This document shows, piece after piece, positions 54,600 through 64,000 of a stretch of 64,000 nt of DNA. The stretch is from assembly GCA_022605425.2 (NCBI GenBank), contig JAKIMF020000005.1:530501-594500 (forward strand), in the 5' to 3' direction. Positions within the stretch are counted from its first letter, which is position 1; every line of letters starts with the position of its first letter. The notes under the pieces were generated by a model. It saw nothing but the letters and a program-made list of their open reading frames with translations. It did not search any database and was not told the origin of the DNA. The translations under genes were made by a program, and so were the position numbers. This DNA comes from Hamiltosporidium tvaerminnensis. Its lineage: Eukaryota; Microsporidia; Dubosqiidae.

Positions 54600-55062
54600 G
54601 TTTTTAATCATTAGAGTAGTTTCTTTTTTTTGTGGCATTTCGAGTTACATGCCTTTTTCCTTTACGGCACTTGCATTTGTCAGATGTGCATCCAAGTTTG
54701 CAGTCACATCGATTATAACTTTGACACCCGTTTTGAATGATATTCTTGCACATTCTCCGAATGAAATCTCGATCTTTTGGATTTTTTCAATACAAAAAAT
54801 TGAATTACACATTGTAGCTAAGTTACTCACATTTACTTATTTCAAAATTTCATGTTTGGTGCTTAAATCAGAAAGATTGGCATCTGTTATTTCCAGAACA
54901 AATGACATAATTTTTCATTGCCTTAGTGCAATCTCTGTAGACATCGGGGGCTCAAACGCTCATCATGCCACCTATTTATCGGCAGCGTATATTAATTTGA
55001 AGACTTTAAGTATATTTCAGCTTGTTCTTAGGTTTTTTTGCGGAAATCTCCCTCATTTTTAA
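54600..55062 (-). pseudogene. decayed coding remnant with a Cys-rich C-terminus
   Basis: On the minus strand, in a frame closed upstream by a stop, about 54590-54770 encodes a run containing CDCKLGCTSDKCKCRKGKRH, a C-x-C...G-C...C-x-C pattern like the Cys-rich tails of some retroelement or transposase proteins. Another frame upstream has protein-like composition but is interrupted. The long plus-strand open frame over the same bases is antisense to this. I cannot name the family. Confidence 0.35.
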
Positions 55063-55339
55063 TATGTCTGATTTTCTTTAAAATAAAAAAAAATTTCTCA
55101 AATTGCCCAATATAATTAGGAATTATTTTTATTGCCCAATTTTTCAAATTGCCTATAACAGATATATCGAAAAAAAATATATCGGGTCCTTAAAAAGATC
55201 CAATTCTCTTTTTAAGCATGTGTTTAGGGTAGTGTTTAGATTCAGACACAAAATGGTAAGATTATAATCAATCGAAATTCTCAAGAATATAATCATCATC
55301 GGAACTACAGCCTTTACTGCCTTCAGTAATACGGTTCAA
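55063..55339. other. AT-rich stretch
   Basis: Nothing recognised. Confidence 0.3.
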
Positions 55340-55515
55340 AGTATTTTTTCAGTGAGTTTGTTTACTTTTTCGGGTTTCGTAACAAGATGGTTTTGAAGGT
55401 TGGGTCGAAGGCTCTACGCCTAATCTGGAGGATCAGTTTCTTTTAGTCGCCTCTTACAATAAGCAGCGAATATTCTAAGCCGATTCTGGCCCAGAATGGT
55501 GGAGTAACGCTAGAA
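55340..55515 (+). repeat. Rep-B dispersed repeat, copy 2
   Basis: Matches the second half of 36321-36530 on the same strand, including 'tttagtcgcctcttacaataagcag' (a block of a kind common in dispersed eukaryotic repeats) followed by 'gccgattctggcccagaatgg'. Origin unknown. Confidence 0.6.
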
Positions 55516-56268
55516 TATACCATAACATAAAATTCAGAACATATCTTTTACGAATATTTCTGCTTTGGAATAAATATAAACTTTGAACGCTAAATAATTA
55601 TTTGCCTTATAAACAAGATCTACCCCTAAGAATATTATTAACATAAGACTAAATAGCACATGAAAGAACTATAATCTTACTGATATAAAAAATTACATTC
55701 GACTTTTATTAGAACCTTTGTAATAAATTACTAAGTATTTTAATTTTATTCAAATTTAAACTATATTATGCACCTTACTATACGACCCGAATCACGATAA
55801 ATATTTTCAACTCATAAAATCTAGATACTCCCCTATCCAGTTTAGCAACTTATCTCACTCAAACTAATAATATATTTCTTTAATTAAAAAAACTAAAAAA
55901 TCACGAAATATAGAACAAAGTAAATCCAACAAAAAAAGCATATATTATCAAAAATATTCTTCATACAGTCTGATTTATATAATAGTATGAATATACTCGG
56001 TAAATAGATAATAAAGTTTCAACGAGAATTAATTATTGCTGAATCTAAACCGTATCTTTTAAACAGGAATTTTAAATTTCTTTAAAAAAAACCATTATTA
56101 ACATCCAGTTTAAATATAAAATGCCAATCGCTGCCCATACAAATTTTTATATCTTTTTAAGCTAAATTAATAAAATATAAGTACCAATTTACTTCTTTTA
56201 GCCATTAATTTATATATCTTTACAACAAATATATTTAACAAATATTTTATTAAAAATCTTTATTTCTA
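55516..56268. other. gene-free stretch
   Basis: AT-rich; nothing recognised. Confidence 0.35.
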
Positions 56269-56946
56269 TTTTCTCCTCATAAAGTGGAGGGAGGATAACC
56301 ACATAAAAAACTTTCTGCTTGGCAATGAGTGTGTGAAACTGGTGTGGATCATTGTTTGGATTTTGGTGAATATAACCACTACTCTCGGTTGTTCCTGGGG
56401 TTTGTTAGGAGAGGTCTCGAAATAGATTTTCAAATTTATTTATAGTTTTATGTACCAGATTGCGACCGCAGCTGAACATGTAGGTATTGCCATGTAAAGC
56501 ATGGAACCTGCCTTGCTCACTGGGTTGAAGACTTGCGCCTGGGAGATATAAACAAAACCATTTAAGCCGGAAGCTGTAGCGGTTTACCTGTTGGTTGAAT
56601 TGCACTGTCTGGTGGACCCCTGTAAATCTCTGAAATATATCTTAGCTGAAGTTTATTGGGTTCGAGTGTGGTGTGGGAATGTGCATAGTCTTGAGCCCGG
56701 GAGGCTTGCCTTTTATCACCTCCATGCACGGACATTAACGAACTCCGGCAACTGACTCGCTATTAATTTAGTTCTACCCTGGCGATGAAGGCTTTGGGAC
56801 GTGGTATGCGGGGTTACCGATGGGTGTTGGGTGCGATTTTGTTACCTGAACTGCGTTATGTCATAAAAACAATATAACACTTGCCACTATTTTAAAAAGA
56901 TGTGATACTTTTAAATAAAGTTTTTTAAAAAGTTTTCTCCTCATAA
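56269..56946 (+). mobile_element. Rep700 retroposon with 14-bp target-site duplication, deletion-riddled
   Basis: Element body 56283-56932 (650 bp) between perfect duplications ttttctcctcataa at 56269-56282 and 56933-56946. Both ends are excellent (agtggagggaggataacc... and ...gatgtgatacttttaaataaag plus a short T/A tail), but the interior has lost about 75 bp through many scattered one- to three-base deletions with few substitutions. It lies about 630 bp upstream of RPB6. Confidence 0.9.
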
Positions 56947-57573
56947 CATACCTATGCACTCATAAAAATATATTTTAATTCAAACAGTTATTAACTTTCC
57001 AAATATTCTTAATTCCACAAACTTAATAAACACTATAAAGACTCATCAATATACAAATATAAAAATTATTTAATCCTTAAAATCAAATAGTATTACAATC
57101 TTTATATTCTAACAGTTAAATTTAGAAATATAAAATTTATTTAATCCTTAAAATCAAAAAGTATTACAATCTTTATATTCTAACAGTTGAATTTACAAAG
57201 AATAAACTCAAATTCAAAACTAAAAAACTGTTTTTTTATTTCTAAAAATATTAATATCATATGAAGGTTTAATAAATAATTTAAATATAGAAAACTACAT
57301 AAATTTTACATTCATCACCATAATTTAATATTTCCATTAAATAACTCTTACCATTGAACTCTAACCTCTAGTACACCCAACCCATCTATTAAATAATATT
57401 TTTACCTATAAAACTAACTAACTACTATTCTCTACTACTTTTCACCCACCCACCCATCTATTAAATAAAATTTTTATCTTTAAAACTAACTAACTATTAT
57501 TCCTCTCACCCACCCATCTATTAAATAAATATTTTTATCTCTTAAATATATTTTATTTTCTATTCCCTTTAAT
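56947..57573. repeat. RPB6 upstream region with two sets of tandem duplications
   Basis: A ~68-bp unit ('aaaattatttaatccttaaaatcaaa.agtattacaatctttatattctaacagtt') occurs twice at about 57060-57190. A second unit ('cacccatctattaaata..atttttatct..aaaactaactaacta') occurs about three times at 57375-57545, ending just before the RPB6 start. CCC at 57565-57567. Confidence 0.7.
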
Positions 57574-57927
57574 ATGGACAGTGAAGAATTAGAAAGTTTA
57601 CCTTCTCAAGAATCTAGTTACTTAGAAAATTCAGAACTAGAAATAATAGAAGATAAACCAACAAAAACATCAAATATATCACCACAAAGTAGAATTACAT
57701 CACCTATAATGACAAAATTTGAACGTGCACATGTATTAGGTGTGCGTGCTCTACAACTTAGTATGGGTGCATCACCAATGGTTGACATTGAATTTGAGAC
57801 AAGTCCACTTAAAATAGCGATAAAAGAATTAAAAGTTAAAATGATACCTTTTATTGTTCGAAGAAAGTTACCAGACGGTAGTTATGAAGACTGGTCTATC
57901 AGAGAAATGTATGTCAATGAATTTTAG
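57574..57927 (+). CDS. RPB6: RNA polymerase I/II/III common subunit Rpb6 (ABC23)
   Basis: Rpb6 is shared by all three nuclear RNA polymerases and is the omega homolog that stabilises the largest subunit. The 117-aa protein has the usual acidic, variable N-terminus (1-35) and the conserved C-terminal core: [20 protein letters not shown] at about 42-61, [10 protein letters not shown], and an end matching 'P..IRR.LPDGsyEdW'. Length fits the family (yeast 155 aa, human 127 aa), the N-terminus being shorter. The CCC at 57565-57567 is six bases before the ATG. The 3' end of the gene has been copied in tandem downstream. Confidence 0.95.
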   Translation: MDSEELESLPSQESSYLENSELEIIEDKPTKTSNISPQSRITSPIMTKFERAHVLGVRALQLSMGASPMVDIEFETSPLKIAIKELKVKMIPFIVRRKLPDGSYEDWSIREMYVNEF

Positions 57928-58095
57928 TTTTATACGTTGGTACTTTTGCTAAGTATATCAGAGAAATGTATGTCAATGAATTTTAGTTTTATACGTTGGT
58001 ACTTTTGCTACAGTTAGTATATCAGAGAAATGTATGTCAATGAATTTTAGTTTTATACCTTGGTACTTTTGGTTATCAGAGAAATGAGTTTAAGA
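57898..58095 (+). repeat. tandem copies of the RPB6 3' end
   Basis: The last 30 coding bases of RPB6 and about 25 bases of 3' UTR (starting atcagagaaatgtatgtcaa) recur at 57957, 58021 and, truncated, 58075, with periods of 59, 64 and 54 bp. Copies differ by a few bases. They carry the stop codon of the gene each time. Confidence 0.95.
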
Positions 58096-58449
58096 ATATA
58101 ATTTATTGTAACGTAGTATAGTTAGTATATTGATTTGTCAGATAAATAATATTTTGGTTTTTATTTTATGGTGGTGTTTGGTTTAATGGTGGTGTTTGGT
58201 TTAATGGTTGGTTTGTTACAATAAATATTTTTAAAAATTTATTTAAAAAAAATAATTTTTTTAAAATTATCAAATTTTTAATTCAATTCAAAATAATTTA
58301 TTTTTTATTTAAAAAAATAATTTTAATAATAAAAAAGACAAATTTTTAATTCTATTGAATCTAATTTATCTTTATTTAAAAAAATAATTTTAAAAATAAT
58401 ATTATATTGATTTTAATTGCTAAAAGTTTTATTATTTTATTATTTCTAT
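58096..58449. other. RPB6-VMA9 intergenic region
   Basis: Contains a short GT-rich tandem, 'atggtggtgtttggttta' twice plus a shorter third unit at about 58168-58215, then A/T-only runs. No gene. RPB6 and the V-ATPase gene converge here. Confidence 0.5.
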
Positions 58450-58647
58450 TTACGGTGTGACAGCAGGATGATAATGTGCCATATAAGTAACAGCCCATGC
58501 AAGATAAGCAGATCCAATAACACCTGTTCCTGCTATACGTATAACATCTCTATCTTTCTTTTTTGTTAAATTTGCTACTTTAAATACTAAAAATACAAGA
58601 ATAAACATAAATATTGTTACTGCTATAAATGTAGATGTAAAACTCAT
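58450..58647 (-). CDS. VMA9: V-type ATPase subunit e (Vma9-like)
   Basis: Subunit e is a very small hydrophobic protein of the membrane Vo sector of the proton-pumping V-ATPase. The 65-aa product has two membrane segments (about 5-27 and 36-58) separated by a basic loop TKKKDRD, and ends AVTYMAHYHPAVTP, matching the diagnostic C-terminus 'W-A-i-T-y-l-x-Q-l-H-P-l-v-x-P' of the family. Length agrees (yeast 73 aa, human 81 aa). On the coding strand CCC (plus 58657-58659) precedes the ATG by nine bases. Confidence 0.85.
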   Translation of the reverse strand: MSFTSTFIAVTIFMFILVFLVFKVANLTKKKDRDVIRIAGTGVIGSAYLAWAVTYMAHYHPAVTP

Positions 58648-59110
58648 ATAATTGAAGGGTTTATTCTTTTTAAAAATAAATAGAATTTTTTATTTTTTTA
58701 TTTGGAATTAAAAGTGGTTAGTTAGACAATCTTTTTAATATTTTATTTTATTTTAGTAATAATTTGTAATTTAATATTTTATTTTAGTAATAATTTGTAA
58801 TTTAATATTCTTTTTCTATTCTCTTCTAAAATTATTTCTACTTACATTATTTTTTTTCTTTTCTTCTATAATTATTTATATTTAAAATTTCTCTTTTCTA
58901 AAATAATATTTTTATTTCTATTGAAAGTTCTTCTCTAAAAAAATTATTTATATTAAAATTTCTCTTCACTAAAATAATATTTATATTTCTATTGAAAGTT
59001 CTTCTCTAAAAAAATTATTTTTATTAAAATTTCTAAAATACTTCTAAAAATTTGTCCCTTCTAATACTTACAAATCACCTTTTTAAAATTTCCTATTTTT
59101 TAAACCCTCA
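58648..59110. repeat. divergent VMA9/RPL26 promoter region with local duplications
   Basis: A ~33-bp unit ('aatattttattttagtaataatttgtaattt') occurs twice at about 58735-58808. A ~60-bp unit with 'cttctctaaaaaaattattt' and 'atatttctattgaaagttcttc' recurs at about 58880-59035. CCC at 59105-59107 belongs to RPL26. Confidence 0.6.
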
Positions 59111-59533
59111 ATGAAATTCAACAAACAAGTTTCTTCTTCAAGAAGAAAAAACAGAAAAAGACATTTCAATGCTTCTGAAGAAGACCGTACAAAAACAATG
59201 AAATGTACACTTTCTAAAGAACTACGTTCTTTATACGGTATGAGAGCATTACCTATATGTGTAAATGACACTGTAGAAGTAATGAGAGGACAATTTAAAA
59301 ATATAAAAGGACGTGTAGTAGAAGTAATATATAAGACATATAAGGTGCATGTTGAGTCTTGTGAAGTTACTAAGAAAAGCGGACAGAAAGTTTTTATGCC
59401 TATTTATTATTCTAACCTACGTATACACAAACTACATATTGATGAGGAACGAATGAGTTATATTAATCGTATGGTACAGAGTAAGAAGAAGGTGGTTGAA
59501 ATTACAAGTGATACACGATTAGAAGTTCAATAA
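59111..59533 (+). CDS. RPL26: 60S ribosomal protein L26 (uL24)
   Basis: uL24 is a 60S subunit protein that binds 25S rRNA near the exit tunnel. The 140-aa product matches the eukaryotic family throughout: basic start KFNKQVSSSRRKNRKRHF, LSKELRSLYGMRALPI, the KOW motif with DTVEVMRGQFKNIKGRVVEV (about 53-72), and the block 'P..YSNLRIHKLHIDEER'. Length equals yeast L26 (127) plus a short tail. CCC at 59105-59107, three bases before the ATG, is a textbook example of the start motif in a highly expressed gene. Confidence 0.96.
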   Translation: MKFNKQVSSSRRKNRKRHFNASEEDRTKTMKCTLSKELRSLYGMRALPICVNDTVEVMRGQFKNIKGRVVEVIYKTYKVHVESCEVTKKSGQKVFMPIYYSNLRIHKLHIDEERMSYINRMVQSKKKVVEITSDTRLEVQ

Positions 59534-59689
59534 ACTTTTATTTAAGGATTTTATTTTAAATTTTCTATGTTATATCATATTTGAGGGAGCCAATACATTT
59601 ATATTGAGGGAGTAAGTACATTACTTTTTCAGAGTAAATATTTTTTTTTGTTATATTAAGTAATAATTGGTTAAAGGTTTAAAAAAAAT
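59534..59689. other. RPL26 downstream spacer
   Basis: AT-rich, containing a short imperfect repeat ('attgagggag' at about 59582 and 59604); no gene. Confidence 0.4.
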
Positions 59690-62600
59690 TCTGGGTTAAA
59701 ACATTTTTTACCGTTTTTATATGTTTTCTTCCACCTCTTTTACCACAGTTGTTTCTTCTTCCAAATCCGACTCTTCAGTTATGTTATTGGTCGGTTCCTC
59801 TAACGGGCGTTTCTCCTTGTGAAATATGGGGTGTATTATTTTTGCTATCAAATTTTTTTCACCATCTTCCTCTCTCTTCGCTTCTTTTAAAGAGAGTGTT
59901 AGTTCCTCGTGCATCTCATCTCTCTTAATAACACCCATTAAAACACTCAGCCGGATCTGTTCGGCATTAGGTTCCGACTCAAGTTCTCTTTTTCGATCGT
60001 TGGAAATTGTTTCGACCGTCTTCTTAAGTACTATAGACTGAATGTATGCCTCCATATTCAAGGGTATTTCTAGTTTTTTAAGCTGAGATTTATGATATTT
60101 CGTCAAATACCGTCCCAGGTCATCACATAAGGGATTATCTCAACACTACACTTATAAATAAGACCCAACTCATTGGCTAGCAGGTCATACTTCCTAAGTT
60201 TTTCAGTTTCAACTATTTGAAGTGAATCTTGGGAAGTGATTCCTACTTCAATGAGTGTTATTTTATTCCTCCTATTATCTAAAATATATATCTCAGGTTC
60301 ATTACACTGAATTTTAACATCAGTTTTTATTCTGGTGTCCACTTTTATCTCTACATACTCATTATTAAGAGTTTCTTGAACTGAGTGACTCCTAATTCGT
60401 TTTAAAGACTTAAACTTATATCTATTCAAGAGAAATAAAAGTAGACATCTAACCACTTCATTATGCCGTCTAGTGTAATCATGGCCTAGCATTTTTTCAC
60501 ATCTAGTTGCTAGATGATCTACAGTCTTACCAGACTTCCCGCAATGTTGACACACACCATCTGCACCCCAGAATACATTTCTATCCTGGATATAGCAGAA
60601 CACAGTTCCATTTCGTGGCCTAATATTTCATTTCTTTAACCATCTTGAAGAGTTACTAACACTCACAAGCTCATTTTTTCTTGCATTACATAACTTTGAA
60701 TGGTGTTTTCGTTTTTCTATTTCGTTATATAGTTTTGCAAGTTGTGCTTCTTCTAAACATTTCTTAGTGACTTCTTCTACCAACCTGTACTTTACTTTTA
60801 AGAAGCCTTTTATTAGTGCCAGATGGGGTTTATTACTATTCTCCACCTTGAGGATTGCTGCTCGTCTAGTTGATATTTCTTTACTTTTTCCAGACAATCC
60901 AAGAGTTGCAGAAGCATATGTTCGCTTCGCAACTCAACACTATGTGGCCTCTCCAGTTCTGTTCTAGGAAGAACAACGCTCTTTCTCCTGGGCGGTGTGT
61001 TCTTTTTCACCCGCACACTGCATTCTACTTAAGAAGTCCGCCGGTTGTCGAGTACTCTTTGTGATAGTTGATTAAGATTCGCATGTTGATTGATTGGAAA
61101 AATTTTTGAATTTAATCTATGTGATGTCTTCTATCTTGTTAGTTCGCATCGTACTTCAAGGCTGCGTGTTGGATTCCTCTGCTTTTCTTTATTCCTAATA
61201 TTTGTAACACCACACCTTCTGAGGTGGTATCTTCACGTATTTTGTGGCTGACTTCTTTGTTAATCTCTGCATCCCTCTAAAATTCCTTTGCCTCGCCTGT
61301 CTGTCATGTGGGCTGTTTTTGAGGAGCTTAGATATCATAACGGATGTTGTGGTGATTCTGCATCTGTTTGTACTGTCTTTTGTGTATTTTTCATTAAGTT
61401 TTCGCTTATGGATCCTCACACAATAACAATGGTGACACTATTCCTGGACCCTCTGTTTCTTGTTGATTTTTCAGGCCTACTGATATATATTTTCCATTTT
61501 GATATAATTACGTTATATGTTGAATATTATCGGTAATTGGTTTTTAATACATTAGGTAGAGAAATATTGAATTATAGCTTTTTAACATCATCCTGTTGCC
61601 TTTGATTGTTTCCGTAGTTTTATTCCGGAATATTCGTGGCCTGCTCTTTCGCTCCCTGCCACCTCTACTGCTCCCGCTGTTCTTGGCACACTCGCCTTTC
61701 CCTTCAATTGAACGACTTCGTTGCACACTTTGTCGTTAACTTTAGAGGTTGGACATACAGTGATTGGCCTGTGTCGGCTCTTCGTGGATTCCTTTCGGTA
61801 TAATACGTAGCCCGCAGTAAACCAATCGCTTGGGTGTTCCTTCTAAACATATACTTTTACTATATCATAGATATTTGTGGGATGTGTTCTTATGAAAATT
61901 GTAATACCATCATTCGCGCTTCTATTGGGAGCCAATTAATGATATTTACAATTCATCAGTAGAAACTTGGTCGGATGCTTATCTATACAATTTAATCAAT
62001 AATATCATCGTGACTGGTCATCATTTTTGTTCCCATTGTGACCAAACTCACATTTCATACGGCTACCCTGCTCGTTCCCACGATCGATACCCCGATAGTT
62101 CTTTACTCAACATCGATCGCCTTTCTGATCGCTCCTCTTCTGATCGTATTTTTTTCGTAACATTCAACACTCATTTCTCTACAAGCCTCGGATGTCCTGC
62201 TCGTTTAATTAACCTGTGTTTTTTAGGTCTTCGTTTCGTGGTTTTCTGCTTTGGCCTTCTCGAAGATCTTTGGAAGTACTACTTGATTTTCTTGTTCCTT
62301 CCGCGGATCAGGTTTTTTTGTGTTGCCTCGTTGTCTGGGCTGCCTGTTTATGGCGTGCATCACTAATTCTTGGCACTGAATTCGATACCGATATTCGATA
62401 CGGTCCAAACTTTACTGTCACCATTCCTTGATGCTTTGTTCGACCACCACTTTTATTCCGATTTCTTTGATTTTATTAAAATTTATCTCTGGTTTTGTAC
62501 TCGTGGTGTCGTGGTGTGGCTCTTGAGACAGTGGGATTTCTGCTCTCTCTTTTGCCTTTTTTTTTGCTCTTCTGTGGGTTTTTTAAACGCATCGATTCTT

Positions 62601-62960
62601 GTGGCCATTTTTTGTACCTGGTTGGCCGCTTTTTAGGATTTCAACCTTTTGACTGTGAATGTGATCTGGCCATTTGTTCGGTGTGACGAGTCAGTTTTGT
62701 ACCATCGTCGATCCTTCTGGATAGCGGTGCATTTCTGTTTTCCATTGTGTTGGCTGGTCTACGCGAGAATCGGGACGGGGGGGTGCGATCGGCGGCTGAC
62801 TGGTAACCTGAACGTGTGTCGATGTGGGTGTTTATGGATGGTCGGTTGTGGTGGGTGTCTGGTTGTACCACTCTCCACGTTTGTTCTTTTAACTATTTCG
62901 TTGTTTGTTTTATTTTTCATTTTTATATTTTTGTGTACTTTTTTCTTCTACCCATAAAGA
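59690..62960 (-). pseudogene. near full-length RLE-LINE copy, decayed
   Basis: The minus strand follows the intact LINE from the 3' end ('acccagaatttt', 59690) through endonuclease and zinc knuckle (long open frame at 60103-60603, substituted but intact), the RT region (61100-61740), the pre-RT region (61920-62060: 'tatcattaattggctccc', 'gggaacaaaaatgatgac') to the start codon region at 62957 ('atgggtagaag'). It is about 540 bp shorter than the intact copy because of very many short deletions in its 5' two-thirds. The 3' third differs mostly by substitutions. Open frames on the plus strand at 62.0-62.96 kb are antisense to this and not genes. Confidence 0.85.
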
Positions 62961-63120
62961 CGTTTATAATTATTGATTTTAAATAGAATTCGGGCTTAGC
63001 CTACACTCACTCTTTATCCCCCTTTACCAACCCAAACGTACATCCGCCTAAAGGGATGGTGGGGCATACTGGGGGTAAGGCTTGTGCAGGCTGTGTGCCA
63101 GGCGAATGAATGGAATAGAT
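62961..63120 (-). repeat. G+C-rich segment upstream of the LINE copy, partly Rep-B-like
   Basis: Minus strand: 'cagcctgcacaagcc...gtttgggttggtaa...gtaggctaagcccgaa', which lines up in order with 36330-36455 of Rep-B ('cagccctgcacgagcc', 'ggggttggtaaca', 'cctaggctcaacctgga'). It lies directly upstream of the LINE ORF, so Rep-B might derive from the LINE 5' UTR or be an adjacent unrelated element. Confidence 0.45.
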
Positions 63121-64000
63121 TCTAATTCAGAATCGACAATTTGACATAAGTTTTAAAATAGGGGGATTTATTCGAATCAGACATGGATGTATTTTATTTC
63201 TCTTATGAACATCTAGCGGATTTTAATTATTTACTATAAATTGGTTTTGGTGCAGAAATTGTGCTGGAAATAATAACTATAATTCAATCTAAAAATATTT
63301 TAAACCTACTCATGACTTGCTCTTGTATCATCGAGTACATTTATGAATCAAAGTTTTATGAATTTATAATTTGAACTGAGAAAATCTTTGTGTCTAAAAT
63401 AATTATGTTTTAAATTTAATACTTTATTCACACATCTGTCAATATTTAGATTCTCTATCATTTCCTTAATGTGGGTTTTGTACCAATTGTTCTTATTTCA
63501 TTCCCATAAACCGTATTTTTCATTTCATTTCTTGGACAACAATACAATTTAAGAAATTTATAATATGGGCTTGTGACGCTAAACTTAATATAATCTTTTG
63601 CATTTAGTTTTGAGAATTGCAATCCAACAGTAATTTCATATCGTTTTATTCCTGCATGATATATATTATTTGAATTGAAAGTTTAAAATTTATTTCCAAC
63701 ATTTAGATTTCTGGAACACATGGAGATTTTTGTTTCCGATGCAATTTCTTCTTTTCCTAGGTTGTCTATCAACTTTATCTTTTAGACTACCAAATAATTC
63801 CGATAAATATCCTTGAAGTGTACCTTTGGAAGTTGATCAGTTCATCTGTAAATATATGGGTTTTGGGATCGGCTCTGCAAATCGAAGCAGTGCGAATATT
63901 TCATGACCTCGATGGAATATTTATGTCAGGTGTCTGTCTCTATTGAAAATATTTGAATTTCTGAACTACTATAATATTAATATCTGATTTTCAATTGAGA
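63121..64000. other. gene-free window end
   Basis: AT-rich; no gene, RNA or repeat family recognised. Confidence 0.35.

Noticed and set aside
54568-55062. 164-codon plus-strand open frame
   Set aside because: It lies antisense to a minus-strand coding remnant with a recognisable Cys pattern and has no start motif or family resemblance.
62010-62957. Several overlapping plus-strand open frames in G+C-richer sequence
   Set aside because: This stretch is the antisense strand of the 5' part of a LINE copy, which explains both composition and open frames.

Overview
The window looks like part of a repeat-rich microsporidian genome. It is strongly AT-rich, and its recognisable genes are short, intronless, typically eukaryotic genes. 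Most start codons have a CCC or GGG triplet within about 20 bases upstream, a feature described for microsporidian genes. Gene density is low for this group: about 16 probable host genes in 64 kb, separated by live and decayed transposable elements. This points to one of the expanded microsporidian genomes; I cannot name the species.

Layout. 0-9 kb is a transposon graveyard: a Merlin-like remnant, a Tc1/IS630-like remnant, two retroviral-type integrase remnants, an unidentified decayed reading frame, and bits of a LINE and of a 0.7-kb repeat. 9-23 kb holds CLP1 (mRNA 3'-end and tRNA processing), NOC2, TSR3 and ENP2 (all ribosome biogenesis) and MCM3 (replication). An intact 1255-codon non-LTR retrotransposon with a restriction-like endonuclease sits between NOC2 and TSR3. 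23.2-24.9 kb is a plant-type (Stowaway-like) mariner with perfect 31-bp inverted repeats and a broken transposase. 25-31 kb is decayed LINE plus two copies of the 0.7-kb repeat. 31.8-36 kb holds UBC9 (SUMO E2), a probable Fes1-like Hsp70 exchange factor and a coiled-coil membrane protein. 36.3-44 kb is mostly gene-free, with a 5'-truncated LINE and a base-corrupted A-rich copy of the repeat. 44-46 kb has a small protein with a PIP-like tail and delta-COP (RET2). 48-53.5 kb has two paralogous secreted proteins. 57.5-59.5 kb is a compact housekeeping cluster: RPB6, V-ATPase subunit e and ribosomal protein L26. 59.7-63 kb is a decayed full-length LINE copy on the minus strand.

The main new observation concerns the 0.7-kb repeat (called Rep700 here). 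It is non-coding, clearly richer in G+C than its surroundings, and present in about five good and five decayed or short copies. Three copies are flanked by perfect 14-bp target-site duplications and a fourth by an 11-bp one. The truncated LINE also has a 14-bp duplication, and both elements end in a TTAAATAAA-type tail. The simplest reading is a LINE and a large non-autonomous retroposon that it moves. The host genes are ordinary microsporidian housekeeping genes; the interest lies in the mobile-element partnership, the broken mariner, the altered P-loop of CLP1 and the secreted paralog pair.
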